From assembly GCA_964445775.1 (NCBI GenBank), contig CAYUMH010000102.1:1-16079 (forward strand): a DNA stretch of 16,079 nt, written 5' to 3'. Below, piece after piece: positions 15,953 through 16,079 of the stretch. This stretch comes from Terrimonas sp964445775 (lineage in GTDB: Bacteria > Bacteroidota > Bacteroidia > Chitinophagales > Chitinophagaceae). How positions within the stretch are numbered: position 1 is the stretch's first letter; the number at the start of each line of letters is the position of its first letter. The position numbers and the translations under genes are program-made. The notes beneath the pieces were generated by a model. It made no database searches and was not told where the DNA came from. It worked only from the letters and a program-made list of their open reading frames with translations.

Positions 15953-16079
15953 AAACAATTAATATCGGTATCATCGGCGGTGGCCTGATGGGTAAAGAAG
16001 CGGCAAGTGCTTTCGGGAGATGGTTTGTATTAAACGACTTTCCCGTTAAAGTTGTATTGAAAGCGGTTTGTGACCTGCA
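15949..16079 (+). CDS. Gfo/Idh/MocA-family oxidoreductase, N-terminal part (cut by window end)
   Basis: The ATG at 15949 overlaps the aldolase stop as ATGA, and the frame is open for 43 codons to the window end. The peptide starts MKTINIGIIGGGLMGKEAAS, a beta-strand followed by the GxGxxG dinucleotide-binding turn in the form GGGLMG, then a helix, and ends VVLKAVCDL, matching the second strand of the Rossmann fold in the Gfo/Idh/MocA family. These enzymes oxidise or reduce a sugar or cyclitol hydroxyl with NAD(P). The catalytic EKP motif would lie outside the window, so activity and completeness cannot be judged. The overlap suggests coupled translation with the aldolase and a shared pathway. 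Confidence 0.8.
   Translation, partial: MKTINIGIIGGGLMGKEAASAFGRWFVLNDFPVKVVLKAVCDL

Overview
The window looks like Bacteroidota DNA, most probably a Chitinophagaceae-like soil or plant bacterium (taxon inferred from protein style, not proven). The evidence is an adjacent SusC/SusD pair, several lipoproteins, promoter elements of the Bacteroidota TAnnTTTG type, and the absence of clear Shine-Dalgarno sites. It is a near-complete polysaccharide utilization locus (PUL) with nine same-strand genes plus a divergent regulator at the left edge. No RNA genes, insertion sequences, CRISPR arrays or convincing terminators were seen.

Layout: 1-120 (minus) holds the first 40 codons of a GntR-family repressor. 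The 219 bases before susC carry two inverted-repeat operators and a promoter. Then, all on plus with gaps of at most 62 bases: a SusC TonB-dependent importer (340), a SusD-like glycan-binding lipoprotein (3505), a repeat-containing surface lipoprotein in the SusE/F-like position (5053), two tandem paralogous lipoproteins of unrecognised family (6508, 7772), a GH2 beta-mannosidase-like enzyme (9040), a divergent GH92 alpha-mannosidase-like enzyme (11371), an FHS-type MFS sugar permease (13614), a class I DeoC/LacD-type aldolase (15104) and the start of a Gfo/Idh/MocA oxidoreductase (15949, cut by the window end).

Proposed working model: a glycan containing mannose or a mannose-like sugar is bound and imported by the SusCD complex, trimmed by the two unknown lipoproteins and the periplasmic GH2 and GH92 enzymes, and the released sugar enters the cytoplasm through the permease. 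There an oxidoreductase and an aldolase would process it. Plain mannose would not need that last pair, so the true monomer may be unusual.

The most informative signals are three copies of an AACTTGTATATACAAGTT-like operator. Two lie in front of susC and one, a perfect 20-base palindrome, lies in front of the aldolase. Two of them overlap the promoter in nearly identical geometry, tying import, hydrolysis and catabolism to the divergent GntR regulator. The tandem unknown lipoproteins are the best candidates for an undescribed enzyme family.
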